Origin: Mojavia pulchra JT2-VF2
GTDB lineage: Bacteria > Cyanobacteriota > Cyanobacteriia > Cyanobacteriales > Nostocaceae
Direction: 5' to 3'
Assembly: GCA_019359325.1 (NCBI GenBank)
Contig: JAHHHN010000004.1
Span: forward strand, 62,001 to 126,000
Length of the DNA stretch: 64,000 nucleotides
The position numbers and the translations under genes are program-made. Under the pieces are notes generated by a model. The model had not been told where the DNA came from. It searched no databases and was given only the letters and a program-made list of their open reading frames with translations. Numbering within the stretch: position 1 is the first letter of the stretch; each line of letters begins with the position of its first letter. Positions 55,706 through 64,000 of the stretch are shown here, in pieces.

Positions 55706-56266
55706 TTATTCGTTTTTAGCTTCTGGGGAATCATAAATGCCCCAGTTTTGAATATCATGTTCACGCAATATTGATTCAGCACGATTGAGTTCTTCATGTG
55801 TGCCATTAAGTATGAGCAAATAATAACTTTGCTGGAGGCGATCGCTATAAACACTCGCCCGTTCTTCAGGTATACCTAAATTAGCTAGAGCCTTAACTAA
55901 ATTCTGAGTTGCTGATGCTGCTACAGCCACACCTCCAATGCTAGTAACTAACGCTACGCCCACAGAACCCGCAGCCAGTACAGCGCCTAAACCGGGAAGC
56001 GCCAAACTGCTCATACCAAGTAACAAAGTACCCCAAGTAGCTGCTGAAAGTGTGTCTCCTACAGCTCCCGTTGCATTAACATCTTGATCGCCAATGCGAT
56101 CGCTCATCTCTGCTTCGGCCAGGCGATCGCCTTGTTCTACATTTTTGCCAATAATAGAAACTTGTTCAATGGGAAAGCCTGACTCTTTCAAAGCGTTTAT
56201 TGCTGGCTCTACTTCTTGAGCTTTGGCAAATACTCCTAATCCGTGTTTAGTAGTTTTAGTTAGCAT
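55706..56266 (-). CDS. General stress protein-like (YflT/DUF1269-type)
   Basis: The N-terminal 60 residues (HGLGVFAKAQEVEPAINALK ... FPIEQVSIIGKNV) fit the heat-shock YflT domain. A Gly/Ala-rich hydrophobic middle (LLLGMSSLALPGLGAVLAAG, VALVTSIGGVAVAASAT) could insert in membranes. A second alpha/beta part (LVKALANLGIPEERASVYSD) closes it. Proteins of this shape are induced by stress in several cyanobacteria, but the role is unclear. Confidence 0.7.
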   Translation of the reverse strand: MLTKTTKHGLGVFAKAQEVEPAINALKESGFPIEQVSIIGKNVEQGDRLAEAEMSDRIGDQDVNATGAVGDTLSAATWGTLLLGMSSLALPGLGAVLAAGSVGVALVTSIGGVAVAASATQNLVKALANLGIPEERASVYSDRLQQSYYLLILNGTHEELNRAESILREHDIQNWGIYDSPEAKNE

Positions 56267-56737
56267 AGTTTTCTAGTTCGCAATTTCACAGGAATAAACA
56301 ATTGTTTTTATATTTGAAATAAATATGTATTTAATTCAGACATGAAAAAAATAAAAATCTCATCAAACATAACGGTTTAAAGCCAATTTAGCCAAGAAAA
56401 ATGATGATAGTGGTTATAATTAACGCTACACTTATCACTTCTTAAACCGGGTGAGTTTGTACGTTGTTGTACTTACTTAAGTAGAACGAATTATTAGTGA
56501 AATTGTCCTCTAACTAAAGATACGATTCCTAATGAAATCGCAGCATATTTATCTATAACTTTTGGGGTTTGCTCTAATTGCTTTATTAAGATAATTCTGA
56601 TACAAGCTGTGGCTATCGCTGAACATTATGTATATTTAATTACAATAAGCTGGTGTTGGTGTATAATTAGCTGCCACAGCGATTAAGTTTAAATAAGGAT
56701 GAGCATTACAGGCAAAAAAGTTGGTACTTCAAACCTT
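56267..56737. other. Intergenic region without recognised gene
   Basis: About 470 AT-rich bases upstream of the stress protein gene, which must contain its promoter. No gene is supported on either strand. Confidence 0.4.
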
Positions 56738-57370
56738 TTAATTTACGGTACGCATCCGCACACTACTCGCTTCACAATCCCGTAACCAAGCATTGATTGC
56801 TTGGGCAATAGCACTATTACTGCTATCTCGTGGCGGGGATGGCGGTTGTCGCTTGGGATAAGAACCAGTTTGGGTAAACATCATTACCAAACGCCAACCA
56901 CTTTGAGTTTTAGTCAAGAATAGCCAGTGAAATTGCTGCAATTCTATCGCTTTTTGATCGATGTACTGCCGCTCTAAGGTAGTAAAGAAAACCTGCTCAA
57001 CTCCTGAGGCTGTACTTTTGGAGTTATCTGCGGTATATCCACCAGGGTTTAGGGGCAATGGTATAAACTCAGGCCTACCTGCTACCTGCATATAGCTATA
57101 AATATCAGCACTTCTCCTCAGACGACGGGCGCGTTGACTAATGCGATTGCTGTAGCTAGGTAAATCGCGCAATAATTGAGTAATTAAAGTTTCTAAATCT
57201 TGCTGAGAGCAAAAAGACTCTACCTTATTACTGTCTACCCCCCTCTGTGTTGACGGAGAGGGGGTGATGTTTTGCGAAAATGCTGAGTTATCAAAGCTAT
57301 TTGCTATTGCCAGCCAGAAGCCACATATCAGCCACAAGCGTTTTCTTCTCTTTCTGACTCCTGCCTTCAT
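56738..57370 (-). CDS. Exported hypothetical protein downstream of pyrF
   Basis: A basic start ([13 protein letters not shown]) and hydrophobic stretch ([18 protein letters not shown]) form a likely signal peptide. The mature protein of about 180 residues has one conserved-looking patch ([20 protein letters not shown]) and ends with [12 protein letters not shown]. Two Cys could bridge. Its ATG overlaps the pyrF stop as ATGA, so it is translationally coupled to pyrF. Function unknown. Confidence 0.65.
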   Translation of the reverse strand: MKAGVRKRRKRLWLICGFWLAIANSFDNSAFSQNITPSPSTQRGVDSNKVESFCSQQDLETLITQLLRDLPSYSNRISQRARRLRRSADIYSYMQVAGRPEFIPLPLNPGGYTADNSKSTASGVEQVFFTTLERQYIDQKAIELQQFHWLFLTKTQSGWRLVMMFTQTGSYPKRQPPSPPRDSSNSAIAQAINAWLRDCEASSVRMRTVN

Positions 57371-58086
57371 GCCAGCGTAGTTATCTCCTCAGAAATCCTT
57401 TTCCAGGCTAACTCAGGCTCGGTAGCATTAGTGATGGGACGCCCAATTACTAAATAATCTGCGCCAGCTTTGATAGCTTGTGCTGGAGTGAGCGATCGCT
57501 TTTGATCCGCCTTGTCTGCCCAAATGGGGCGTACCCCCGGACAAACTAACAAAAAATCATCCCCGCAAGTTTGCCGCAACTGTGCTGCCTCTTGGGGCGA
57601 ACAAACTGCCCCATCCAGCCCCGCCTCTTGAGCTAGCAGTGCCATTGCTAGGGCGTATTCTGGCAATTCCAGAGGAATTTTTAAATCAAATGCTAACTCT
57701 CTGGCAGAAATACTTGTCAGTAGAGAAATGGCAATCAATTTCGGCGGTTCAACACCCGCCTGTGCCGCCCCTGTTTGTGCTGCCTCAGTTGCCGCTTTCA
57801 GGGCATCTTTACCAGCAGTAGCATGAATTGTCAGCAAATCCACCCCGTAACGAGCCGCAGCCTGACAAGCGCCAGCAACGGTGTTAGGGATATCGTGAAA
57901 CTTTAAATCCAGGAAAATACGCTTTTGCCGGGATTTTAGCTCCTCTAGAATTTTTGGCCCAGTGCTGGTAAATAACTCTAAACCAACTTTCCAGAAACTT
58001 ACTTGTGGCAGTTGATCCACAAGGGCGATCGCACTTTTTTCATCCGGCACATCCAAAGGGACAATAATTCGCTGCTCGGCGTTCAT
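57367..58086 (-). CDS. pyrF: Orotidine 5'-phosphate decarboxylase
   Basis: PyrF makes UMP from OMP. The catalytic Lys/Asp network lies in [20 protein letters not shown] near residues 58-70. Other family parts are the start [16 protein letters not shown], the middle LLTIHATAG and the late [14 protein letters not shown]. The length of 239 residues is standard. It lies between tyrS, 20 bases upstream, and the coupled exported protein, so the three form a likely operon. Confidence 0.96.
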   Translation of the reverse strand: MNAEQRIIVPLDVPDEKSAIALVDQLPQVSFWKVGLELFTSTGPKILEELKSRQKRIFLDLKFHDIPNTVAGACQAAARYGVDLLTIHATAGKDALKAATEAAQTGAAQAGVEPPKLIAISLLTSISARELAFDLKIPLELPEYALAMALLAQEAGLDGAVCSPQEAAQLRQTCGDDFLLVCPGVRPIWADKADQKRSLTPAQAIKAGADYLVIGRPITNATEPELAWKRISEEITTLA

Positions 58087-58106
58087 TAGCGGTTCTTTAA
58101 CTCAGA

Positions 58107-59303
58107 TTAAGGTAGTAAGCGCATAAACTTATTTTTTCCCACTTGCAGAACTCTTCCATATAATTCACTGGGCTGCTGGAAAGTGGTATCAACATCTTTA
58201 ATGCGATCGCCATCTAAGTACACTCCACCCTCTTGAATTTTTCGCTTGCCTTCACCGCTACTTTTGCACAAACCGCTAGCATTGAGAAGATAAGCCAACT
58301 TCACCGGAAACTGTGGTATCCCAGCTAAAGAAAATTCAGGGACAGCACCTTCTTTACCACCGCTTTTTGCTGCTTCTTTAGCTTCATTCGCAACTTGATC
58401 GCCATGGTACTGTCTGACAACTTCCCATGCCAGAAGCATTTGGCGATCGCGTGGATTTTCTGGCAACTTATCCAAAGATAAATTTGTCAAAAGTTCAAAA
58501 TATTGTGCTAGTAACTGGTCTGGAACTCCCTGCAACTTTTGATACTTATCAGACGGGTGTTCAGACAAGCCTATATAATTATTTAGAGACTTGGACATTT
58601 TTTGCACACCATCTGTGCCAATTAAAATTGGCAGCAGCAACCCAAATTGAGGCTTTTGACCAAAATGACGTTGCAAATCTCTGCCCACAGCTATGTTAAA
58701 TTTTTGGTCAGTTCCGCCTAATTCCACATCAGACTCGACGGCAACTGAATCATACCCCTGCATCAATGGATAGAGGAACTCATGGAGGAAAATTGGATTC
58801 TCTTTCTTATAGCGTTCTGCAAATCCCTCCTTAGCCAACATCTGACTTACCGTCATCGTTGAGAGTAACTCTAAAATTTTTCCCAAATCCAGGCGGGAAA
58901 GCCATTCGGAGTTATAACGTATCTCTAACCTTCCAGGTGTGTCAAAATCCAATATAGGACGCACTTGATCAAGATAAGTCTGGGCGTTTTGCGCTACCTC
59001 TGCCTCTGTCAGTTGGCGACGCACCTCAGATTTACCTGTCGGATCACCAATGCGAGCCGTAAAATCACCAATAATTAGAACTGCTGTATGACCGGCATCT
59101 TGAAAAGCTCGCAGTTTTCGTACTGGTATGCTATGACCTAGATGAATATCAGCGCCCGTTGGATCAATACCCAACTTGACCCTTAAAGGTCGGTTTGTAT
59201 TAGCCAAGCACTTTTCTAAACTGTCACTTTCACTATCAGCATCAGTTGGTTGTGGGAAAATTTCAGCTACACCACGACGCAACCAAGCAAAATCTTGCGT
59301 CAT
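58107..59303 (-). CDS. tyrS: Tyrosyl-tRNA synthetase
   Basis: TyrS charges tRNA-Tyr. The class I HIGH-like motif is [12 protein letters not shown], the KMSKS motif is [11 protein letters not shown], and an S4 RNA-binding domain is at the end ([20 protein letters not shown]). I prefer [17 protein letters not shown] at 59303 as start; the frame continues 22 codons further to 59369, with low-complexity residues. About 400 residues is normal. It heads a likely tyrS-pyrF-exported protein operon. Confidence 0.94.
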   Translation of the reverse strand: MTQDFAWLRRGVAEIFPQPTDADSESDSLEKCLANTNRPLRVKLGIDPTGADIHLGHSIPVRKLRAFQDAGHTAVLIIGDFTARIGDPTGKSEVRRQLTEAEVAQNAQTYLDQVRPILDFDTPGRLEIRYNSEWLSRLDLGKILELLSTMTVSQMLAKEGFAERYKKENPIFLHEFLYPLMQGYDSVAVESDVELGGTDQKFNIAVGRDLQRHFGQKPQFGLLLPILIGTDGVQKMSKSLNNYIGLSEHPSDKYQKLQGVPDQLLAQYFELLTNLSLDKLPENPRDRQMLLAWEVVRQYHGDQVANEAKEAAKSGGKEGAVPEFSLAGIPQFPVKLAYLLNASGLCKSSGEGKRKIQEGGVYLDGDRIKDVDTTFQQPSELYGRVLQVGKNKFMRLLP

Positions 59304-59478
59304 ACTAGTAAATTCGCTATTAATTAAGTTTTCGACTTGAGAAGTTGGGTTGGTTCTGTTCACTGGCAATTTGTCCGCTCTCTTATTCTGCCAAACTACT
59401 ATAATTGCAAAAAATTAACCGCCTTGCTTCGTCAAAGGAATTACAGTTAATATCTACAAGTGAGGAAGTGAAATCGCC

Positions 59479-61401
59479 GTGTCGTCAAGGTTTTTTGAAG
59501 ACAAAGAAGCCCAAAGTAAGGCTTCATCAGGTTTTGAGTTTTTCAAAGGAGTAGGTCAGGTAGCTGGCGGAACTCTATTATCAATCACGATGCTGGCAAG
59601 TTCAATTGTAGCGGGAGGATTGGTTGGGCTAGCTATTAGTTTTCGTAATTTGCCGGATGTTAGGCAATTACGTAACTTCTTTCCTTCAGAAACTACTTAT
59701 ATTTATGACATTAAAGGCAAACTGTTAACGAGTATTCACGGGGAAGCGAATCGGGAAGTCATACCCCTAGATAAAATTTCTCCAAATTTAAAACGGGCGG
59801 TACTAGCAAGCGAAGATAGTCATTTCTACACTCATCACGGTATTAACCCTACCGGTGTTGGTCGTGCTGTGGTCGTTAACTTGGTAGCAGGCGGAGTCAA
59901 GGAAGGTGGCTCTACCGTTACGATGCAGTTAGTGAAGAACCTGTTTTTGTCTCGCAAGCGTGCCTTTACCCGAAAGCTGGCGGAGGGAGTGCTGGCAATT
60001 CGCTTAGAGCAAATTCTTACCAAAGACCAGATTTTAGAGATGTACCTCAATCAAGTTTATTGGGGTCATAACAACTATGGCGTTCAAACCGCAGCACGCA
60101 GTTACTTTAATAAGTCATCGGAATTTTTAACCTTGGGTGAATCGGCAATGATGGCTGGTTTAATCCAAGCGCCAGAAGAATTCAGCCCATTTGCGAGCAT
60201 GAAACTGGCAAAACAGAAACAAAAGGAAGTGCTAGGACGAATGCTGGACTTGAATTGGATCAGCCAGCAAGAGTATGACGACGCCCTCAAGCAAGAAATC
60301 AAACTAGGTAGGATTAAGTCATTTCAAGGTAGTGCCTTACCTTATGTGACTAATGCTGTAGCGCAAGAGTTGGCGAAGAAGTTTGGGCGTGAAGCACTGC
60401 TAAAAGGCGGGATGCGGGTACAAACGACAGTTGATGCCGAATTTCAAAAAATGGCGGAGCAAATTGTTGTTCAGTCGCATCAGAGGCTTAAGGGGCTGGG
60501 ATTATCTAAAAACCAAATAGCTCTGGTAGCAATTGATCCCCGGACGCATTTTGTCAAAGCATTGGTCGGTGGTGTAGACCCCAAAATCAGCGAATTCAAC
60601 CGTGCAACTCAAGCCCAGCGTCAGCCTGGATCTTCCTTTAAGCCGTTTGTTTACTATGCTGGTTTTGCCAATGGTAAGTTTGCACCAGATACAACGGTGC
60701 TAGATGCACCAGTCAGTTATCGAGACGGTGATGGTTGGTATTTTCCCAGAAATTATGATGGTGGTTTTTCGGGATCGATGTCAATTCGTACCGCCCTAGC
60801 CCAGTCTCGCAATATTCCCGTAATTAAGGTTGGTAAGGCTGTGGGGATGAATAAAGTTATCGAAACCTGCCGCACTTTAGGTATTATGAGTCCGATGGAA
60901 CCCGTAAGTTCTTTACCTTTAGGTGCAATTGGTGTCACACCTCTGGAAATGGCTAGCGCCTATGCTACGTTTGCCAATTACGGTTGGCAGTCGCCACCAA
61001 CGGTAATTGTGCGGATTACCGATAGTAGCGGCAACGTATTGCTAGACAATACGCCTAAACCCCAGTTAGTTCTTGATCCTTGGGCTTCAGCAGCAATTAT
61101 CGATGTGATGCGCTCGGTAATTACTGATGGTACTGGTAAAAATGCGGCTATAGGACGCCCTGCCGCCGGTAAGACGGGCACAACGTCTTCAGAAAAAGAT
61201 ATTTGGTTTGTGGGTACAGTACCGCAGTTAACAACTGCTGTCTGGGTAGGTAGGGATGACAACAAACAATTAGCCAGTGGTGCAACCGGTGGTGTAATGG
61301 TAGCTCCTATCTGGCGTGAGTTCATGGAGAAGGCATTAAAGAATGTGCCCGTTGAGAACTTTAAACCACCATCCCAGTTTCCTCGACCAAAATCGAATTA
61401 A
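59479..61401 (+). CDS. Class A penicillin-binding protein (PBP1A-like)
   Basis: This bifunctional enzyme builds and cross-links peptidoglycan in the periplasm. After a GTG start, a short cytoplasmic part and one membrane helix (LLSITMLASSIVAGGLVGLA), the glycosyltransferase domain has EDSHFYTHHGINP, GGSTVTMQLVKNLFLS and EMYLNQVYWGHNNYGVQTAA. The transpeptidase has QPGSSFKPF (catalytic Ser near residue 388), SRN and KTGTTS. The length of 640 residues fits. It is divergent from tyrS. Confidence 0.94.
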   Translation: MSSRFFEDKEAQSKASSGFEFFKGVGQVAGGTLLSITMLASSIVAGGLVGLAISFRNLPDVRQLRNFFPSETTYIYDIKGKLLTSIHGEANREVIPLDKISPNLKRAVLASEDSHFYTHHGINPTGVGRAVVVNLVAGGVKEGGSTVTMQLVKNLFLSRKRAFTRKLAEGVLAIRLEQILTKDQILEMYLNQVYWGHNNYGVQTAARSYFNKSSEFLTLGESAMMAGLIQAPEEFSPFASMKLAKQKQKEVLGRMLDLNWISQQEYDDALKQEIKLGRIKSFQGSALPYVTNAVAQELAKKFGREALLKGGMRVQTTVDAEFQKMAEQIVVQSHQRLKGLGLSKNQIALVAIDPRTHFVKALVGGVDPKISEFNRATQAQRQPGSSFKPFVYYAGFANGKFAPDTTVLDAPVSYRDGDGWYFPRNYDGGFSGSMSIRTALAQSRNIPVIKVGKAVGMNKVIETCRTLGIMSPMEPVSSLPLGAIGVTPLEMASAYATFANYGWQSPPTVIVRITDSSGNVLLDNTPKPQLVLDPWASAAIIDVMRSVITDGTGKNAAIGRPAAGKTGTTSSEKDIWFVGTVPQLTTAVWVGRDDNKQLASGATGGVMVAPIWREFMEKALKNVPVENFKPPSQFPRPKSN

Positions 61402-61549
61402 AGAGGCTGGAGATTAGGGATTAGGGATAAGAAATAAGGATTAAGTACTCTGGGTACTGGGTAATGAGTTCTGGAAATTTTAGATTTGCTGTTTTGAATA
61501 ATGATTTTTTATCTGTAGTCTCTAATCCCTAGCCCCTAATTCCTAGTCC
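61402..61549. repeat. STRR-like repeats
   Basis: AGATTAGGGATTAGGG and CTAGTCCCT heptamers sit at both ends of the gap after the PBP gene, partly in inverted arrangement. Confidence 0.65.
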
Positions 61550-61873
61550 CTATGGTTGCTTTTCTAACTCGGACTTCATCCGCTGTAAGGTAAGATGCAT
61601 TTGGTCAAACATTTGTTGGGGGGTTACCCCAAACTGACCTAGCTGAGTTTTCATCTGTTCCATAGTCATTTGTGCCATGAAATCTTCTGATAGCTCGAAG
61701 CGCTTCATAAAGATGCGATAGCGATCCATCATGGCTTCCATTTGCTCAATAAACAGCTTTTTACCCTCGCGGTCAAATTTGCCGTAATTGTTGCCAACCT
61801 TAATCAGTGCTTGATAATCGTCAAACAACTGTTTTGCTTCTTGCTGAACTATATCAGAATCAAAGAATCCCAT
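61550..61873 (-). CDS. DUF1825 family protein
   Basis: This 107-residue helical protein matches DUF1825, conserved across cyanobacteria: MGFFDSDIVQQEAKQLFDDY, YGKFDREGKKLFIEQMEAMM and LSEDFMAQMTMEQMKTQLGQ. No signal peptide. Its role is unknown, although it is near universal in the phylum. Confidence 0.9.
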   Translation of the reverse strand: MGFFDSDIVQQEAKQLFDDYQALIKVGNNYGKFDREGKKLFIEQMEAMMDRYRIFMKRFELSEDFMAQMTMEQMKTQLGQFGVTPQQMFDQMHLTLQRMKSELEKQP

Positions 61874-61998
61874 TTTGCTTAATATTCAACTGAGTACTAA
61901 CCCTCAGTAGCTTATGGTTATGCTTATATTTTCATTCTAGTCTAGGGCAATCATCTAAGGATCAAGCTTCGGTTTGAGTACGGTTATTTAGCGAAATT

Positions 61999-62451
61999 TC
62001 ACCACTTGACTCCAGAGCGTGGCTGCGCTGAAAAGAAACTTAATATAGCGGCAATACTTATAGCTGTTGCCATTGATTTGGGATTGGTGTTTTCACCTTG
62101 TTTAATTTTCAAATTGGCAGCGTATTTTAAAGCTAGCTGGTTTTGGGGATTCAGTTTTAATGCTTGACGGATATAAACCATTGCCATCCCACGAAGATTC
62201 TGTTGGAGATGTACTAACCCTAGTAATGCATGATAGTCGCTATTATTTGGCTCTAGTTTAATAGCATCCCGCAGTTCTTGTACAGCTTGTGTCCAGTTAG
62301 CTTGGTTATTATATTCAATAGCCCGCTGATAGTGCCGTTGAGCGTATTTGTTAACAGATGGTTTGGCATTGCTTGTTTCATCTAATGCCAAGTCCTCTGG
62401 TTTCACTATAACCTCAGTAATTATAGGGACAGCTTCTTGCGGGAGGAGCAT
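61999..62451 (-). CDS. TPR protein related to J-domain/TPR proteins
   Basis: Residues about 38-110 contain two TPR units (AIEYNNQANWTQAVQELRDA and LGLVHLQQNLRGMAMVYIRQ). A short hydrophobic C-terminal part follows (SMATAISIAAILSFF). The pattern ALKLNPQNQLALKYA resembles the C-terminal half of cyanobacterial DnaJ-like TPR proteins. No J-domain is encoded here, so it may be a truncated paralogue or a stand-alone form. Confidence 0.65.
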   Translation of the reverse strand: MLLPQEAVPIITEVIVKPEDLALDETSNAKPSVNKYAQRHYQRAIEYNNQANWTQAVQELRDAIKLEPNNSDYHALLGLVHLQQNLRGMAMVYIRQALKLNPQNQLALKYAANLKIKQGENTNPKSMATAISIAAILSFFSAQPRSGVKW

Positions 62452-62794
62452 ATCAGATTTGTGTGGTGAGAAGTTAACTAAATTGAGTGTATTTAATTTT
62501 TGCCTTAATTAGGAGAATTTACTGAGAACTTTAGATTAAGCTTCTGCATCGAAAGCGATCGCCTGTTTATAGAACAACTGTGCTTACCAGCTAGGCACTG
62601 CCAGCAGTTAATGTACTATGAACAAATTTTCTTAATTTACCTAAGTTATAGGTAGCTAATAACTCCTAGCTGGAATTAATAAAATGGATTCAGAGATTCG
62701 GTGTTAGGTACGATAACACTAATGCTGAATTTATGCAGGCGCTTTGCTACGATGACTATCTGATTGTGAGAAATATAGTAGTAAATTTAAGAAT
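62452..62794. other. Divergent promoter region
   Basis: About 340 bases between divergent genes, with a HIP1 site near 62557. No gene is seen. Confidence 0.35.
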
Positions 62795-63169
62795 ATGTTG
62801 ACTAAGCGAAAAAGCCGTAGTGTTGCTGCTGTTTTAGCTTTTGCTGGCACGCTGACAGTTTCAGGATTGCATAAGTTTTATTTAGGACAGCCGTTATGGG
62901 GTATTTTATATGTTTTGCTTTCCTGGACGCCTATTCCCAAGGTAGCTAGTGCTATTGAGGGAGTGTGGTACTTAGCCCAAGACGAAGAAGCTTTTGATCG
63001 TAATTTTAATTTTGGTAAGTCGGCGGCTAAAAATTTACAGCAAGTCAGCAATCAGGTAGGAGCGATCGCAGACGCTTTGCGCGAGTTAGATGCTTTGCGT
63101 CAAGATGGATTAATTTCTGAGTACGAATTTGAGCAAAAGCGCCGCCAGATGCTAGACCAAATTTCTTGA
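62795..63169 (+). CDS. TM2-domain protein with SHOCT-like tail
   Basis: Two hydrophobic helices with the TM2 pattern (VLAFAGTLTVSGLHKFYLGQ, then LWGILYVLLSW) occupy residues 10-50. An amphipathic linker follows, and the end (LRELDALRQDGLISEYEFEQ-KRR) is a SHOCT-type oligomerisation motif. The protein is probably in the inner membrane. It is 15 bases upstream of the HHH protein gene, so the two are likely co-transcribed. Confidence 0.85.
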   Translation: MLTKRKSRSVAAVLAFAGTLTVSGLHKFYLGQPLWGILYVLLSWTPIPKVASAIEGVWYLAQDEEAFDRNFNFGKSAAKNLQQVSNQVGAIADALRELDALRQDGLISEYEFEQKRRQMLDQIS

Positions 63170-63184
63170 TACCAGCGAAATGTT

Positions 63185-63718
63185 ATGAATAACTGGCTAC
63201 CTTTGAACCCCAAGTTGCAAAAACTCCGTGCCAAGCTCCTTAACGACCCGTACTATAGACTACAATCTGGGGAAGAAATTCAAATGGCAGTGCAACTGGG
63301 TATCCAAATTGATGCCAATCAAGCAACTGTAGATGATTGGTTACGCCTACCTGGGTTATCGATTCACCAAGCGCGATCGCTGGTGGAACTTTCGCGTTCA
63401 GGTGTGAAATTCTACTGTATTGAAGATATAGCTGCGGCTTTGGCTATACCAGTACAACGGCTAGCACCACTAAAGCAGTTGCTTAATTTTGTTTACTATG
63501 ACGAAGAATCTCTAGATAATCTTACGCCTTTGGTAAATCCAAATACAGCAACAGTTGAGAACCTGGCAAAAATTCCCTTTATAGATATGTCTATGGCGCA
63601 AGCAGTAGTGCAAAATCGGCTATCTTCTGGGCCTTACCGCAACTTAGTTGATTTTCAGCGTCGCCTAGAGTTACCTGGGGATGCGATCGCCCAGTTAATG
63701 TATTATTTAAGATTTTGA
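63185..63718 (+). CDS. ComEA-like helix-hairpin-helix protein
   Basis: Three HHH-like units are visible: NQATVDDWLRLPGLSIHQAR, a middle one (VKFYCIEDIAAALAIPVQRL) and NPNTATVENLAKIPFIDMSM with QAVVQNRLSSGPYRNLVDFQ. HHH repeats bind DNA without sequence preference. Unlike ComEA there is no membrane anchor, so this is a cytoplasmic DNA-binding protein of unknown use. Its 177 residues fit the cyanobacterial group. Confidence 0.8.
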   Translation: MNNWLPLNPKLQKLRAKLLNDPYYRLQSGEEIQMAVQLGIQIDANQATVDDWLRLPGLSIHQARSLVELSRSGVKFYCIEDIAAALAIPVQRLAPLKQLLNFVYYDEESLDNLTPLVNPNTATVENLAKIPFIDMSMAQAVVQNRLSSGPYRNLVDFQRRLELPGDAIAQLMYYLRF

Positions 63719-63755
63719 GTCTCAGTTAACAGGTTGTTAACTGACTACTGACTAA

Positions 63756-64000
63756 TTAAATGAACCCGATACGACTAAGAGGCCAAAAGCGAAATGTTGC
63801 TCGGCCAATAATATTTGCTCTAGGTAAAAAGCCCCAGTAGCGAGAGTCATTACTATCGTTACGGTTATCTCCCATAACAAAAAATTCATTTTCAGGAACT
63901 TGCTGTGGTGGGTAAGGGCTATTTGGTGGTTCAGCGATGTAGTCTTCTTGCAAGGCTTGACCGTTAAGGTAAACTTTGCCATGAGCAACGCTGATTATTT
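63756..64000 (-). CDS. lepB: Signal peptidase I, C-terminal part
   Basis: The frame is open to the right window end, so the start lies beyond it. The C-terminal signature FFVMGDNRNDSNDSRYWGFL is box E of signal peptidase I, preceded by VYLNGQALQEDYIAEPP. It cleaves signal peptides at the outer face of the cytoplasmic membrane. The catalytic Ser and Lys lie in the unseen part. The end is ATFRFWPLSRIGFI. Confidence 0.93.
   Translation of the reverse strand, partial: IISVAHGKVYLNGQALQEDYIAEPPNSPYPPQQVPENEFFVMGDNRNDSNDSRYWGFLPRANIIGRATFRFWPLSRIGFI

Overview
The window is chromosomal DNA from a filamentous, probably heterocyst-forming cyanobacterium of the Nostoc/Calothrix/Tolypothrix type (Nostocales). 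The evidence is: a DnaE C-terminal half carrying a 36-residue split-intein C-fragment; very many GCGATCGC (HIP1) octamers; heptanucleotide STRR arrays (GGGGACT, CCCAATA and similar) in many intergenic gaps; an NTRC-type thioredoxin reductase-thioredoxin fusion; AgrE; and cyanobacterial DUF1825, DUF6464 and DUF4327-like proteins. Both window ends cut genes: queC on the left and lepB on the right. Only one RNA gene was recognised, a CAU-anticodon tRNA.

Layout. 1-10.8 kb: housekeeping genes (queC end, CNNM/CorC protein, tRNA, pyrE, thiC behind a TPP riboswitch, a pseudouridine synthase) mixed with PD-(D/E)XK-like proteins, an unknown gene coupled to a DUF2726-like nuclease with a perfect hairpin at its start, and a truncated phosphodiester glycosidase-like gene. 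11-16.6 kb: signalling block with a PAS histidine kinase, a zinc-ribbon PP2C phosphatase and an FHA/zinc-ribbon Ser/Thr kinase. 17.4-26.8 kb: low-GC glycosylation island with a TPR anchor protein, a methyltransferase overlapping a 1377-residue deacetylase/GT2/O-GlcNAc-transferase-like fusion, a decayed transferase end, an UPF0175/DUF3368 toxin-antitoxin pair, a second TPR/SPINDLY-like transferase and a type IV pilin. 27-37.7 kb: Uma2 and DUF2887-like nucleases, NTRC, a four-helix-bundle protein, an ABC permease, a ROK kinase, pyrG and a cell-wall amidase.

37.8-45.5 kb is a decay and repeat zone around agrE. It holds a twice-stopped gene, a VapC-like PIN gene with an internal stop, a frameshifted TPR gene, MITE-like elements, covarying palindromes and a 21-bp-modular tandem repeat that ends at a terminator. 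45.5-54.9 kb has gatA, split dnaE-C, a Nif11-type leader peptide gene flanked by near-identical 131-bp direct repeats, NADAR, a TPR protein and a TnpB 3' remnant. 55-64 kb is again mostly core: family-4 uracil-DNA glycosylase, pyrF, tyrS, a class A PBP, DUF1825, TM2 and HHH proteins, and lepB.

The most interesting items are the putative pilin-glycosylation island with its own gene fossil, the Nif11 gene between direct repeats, the palindrome family with compensatory stem changes, the terminator-ended minisatellite, and the two-gene nuclease module behind a hairpin. All functional assignments come from motif reading; no database search was run.
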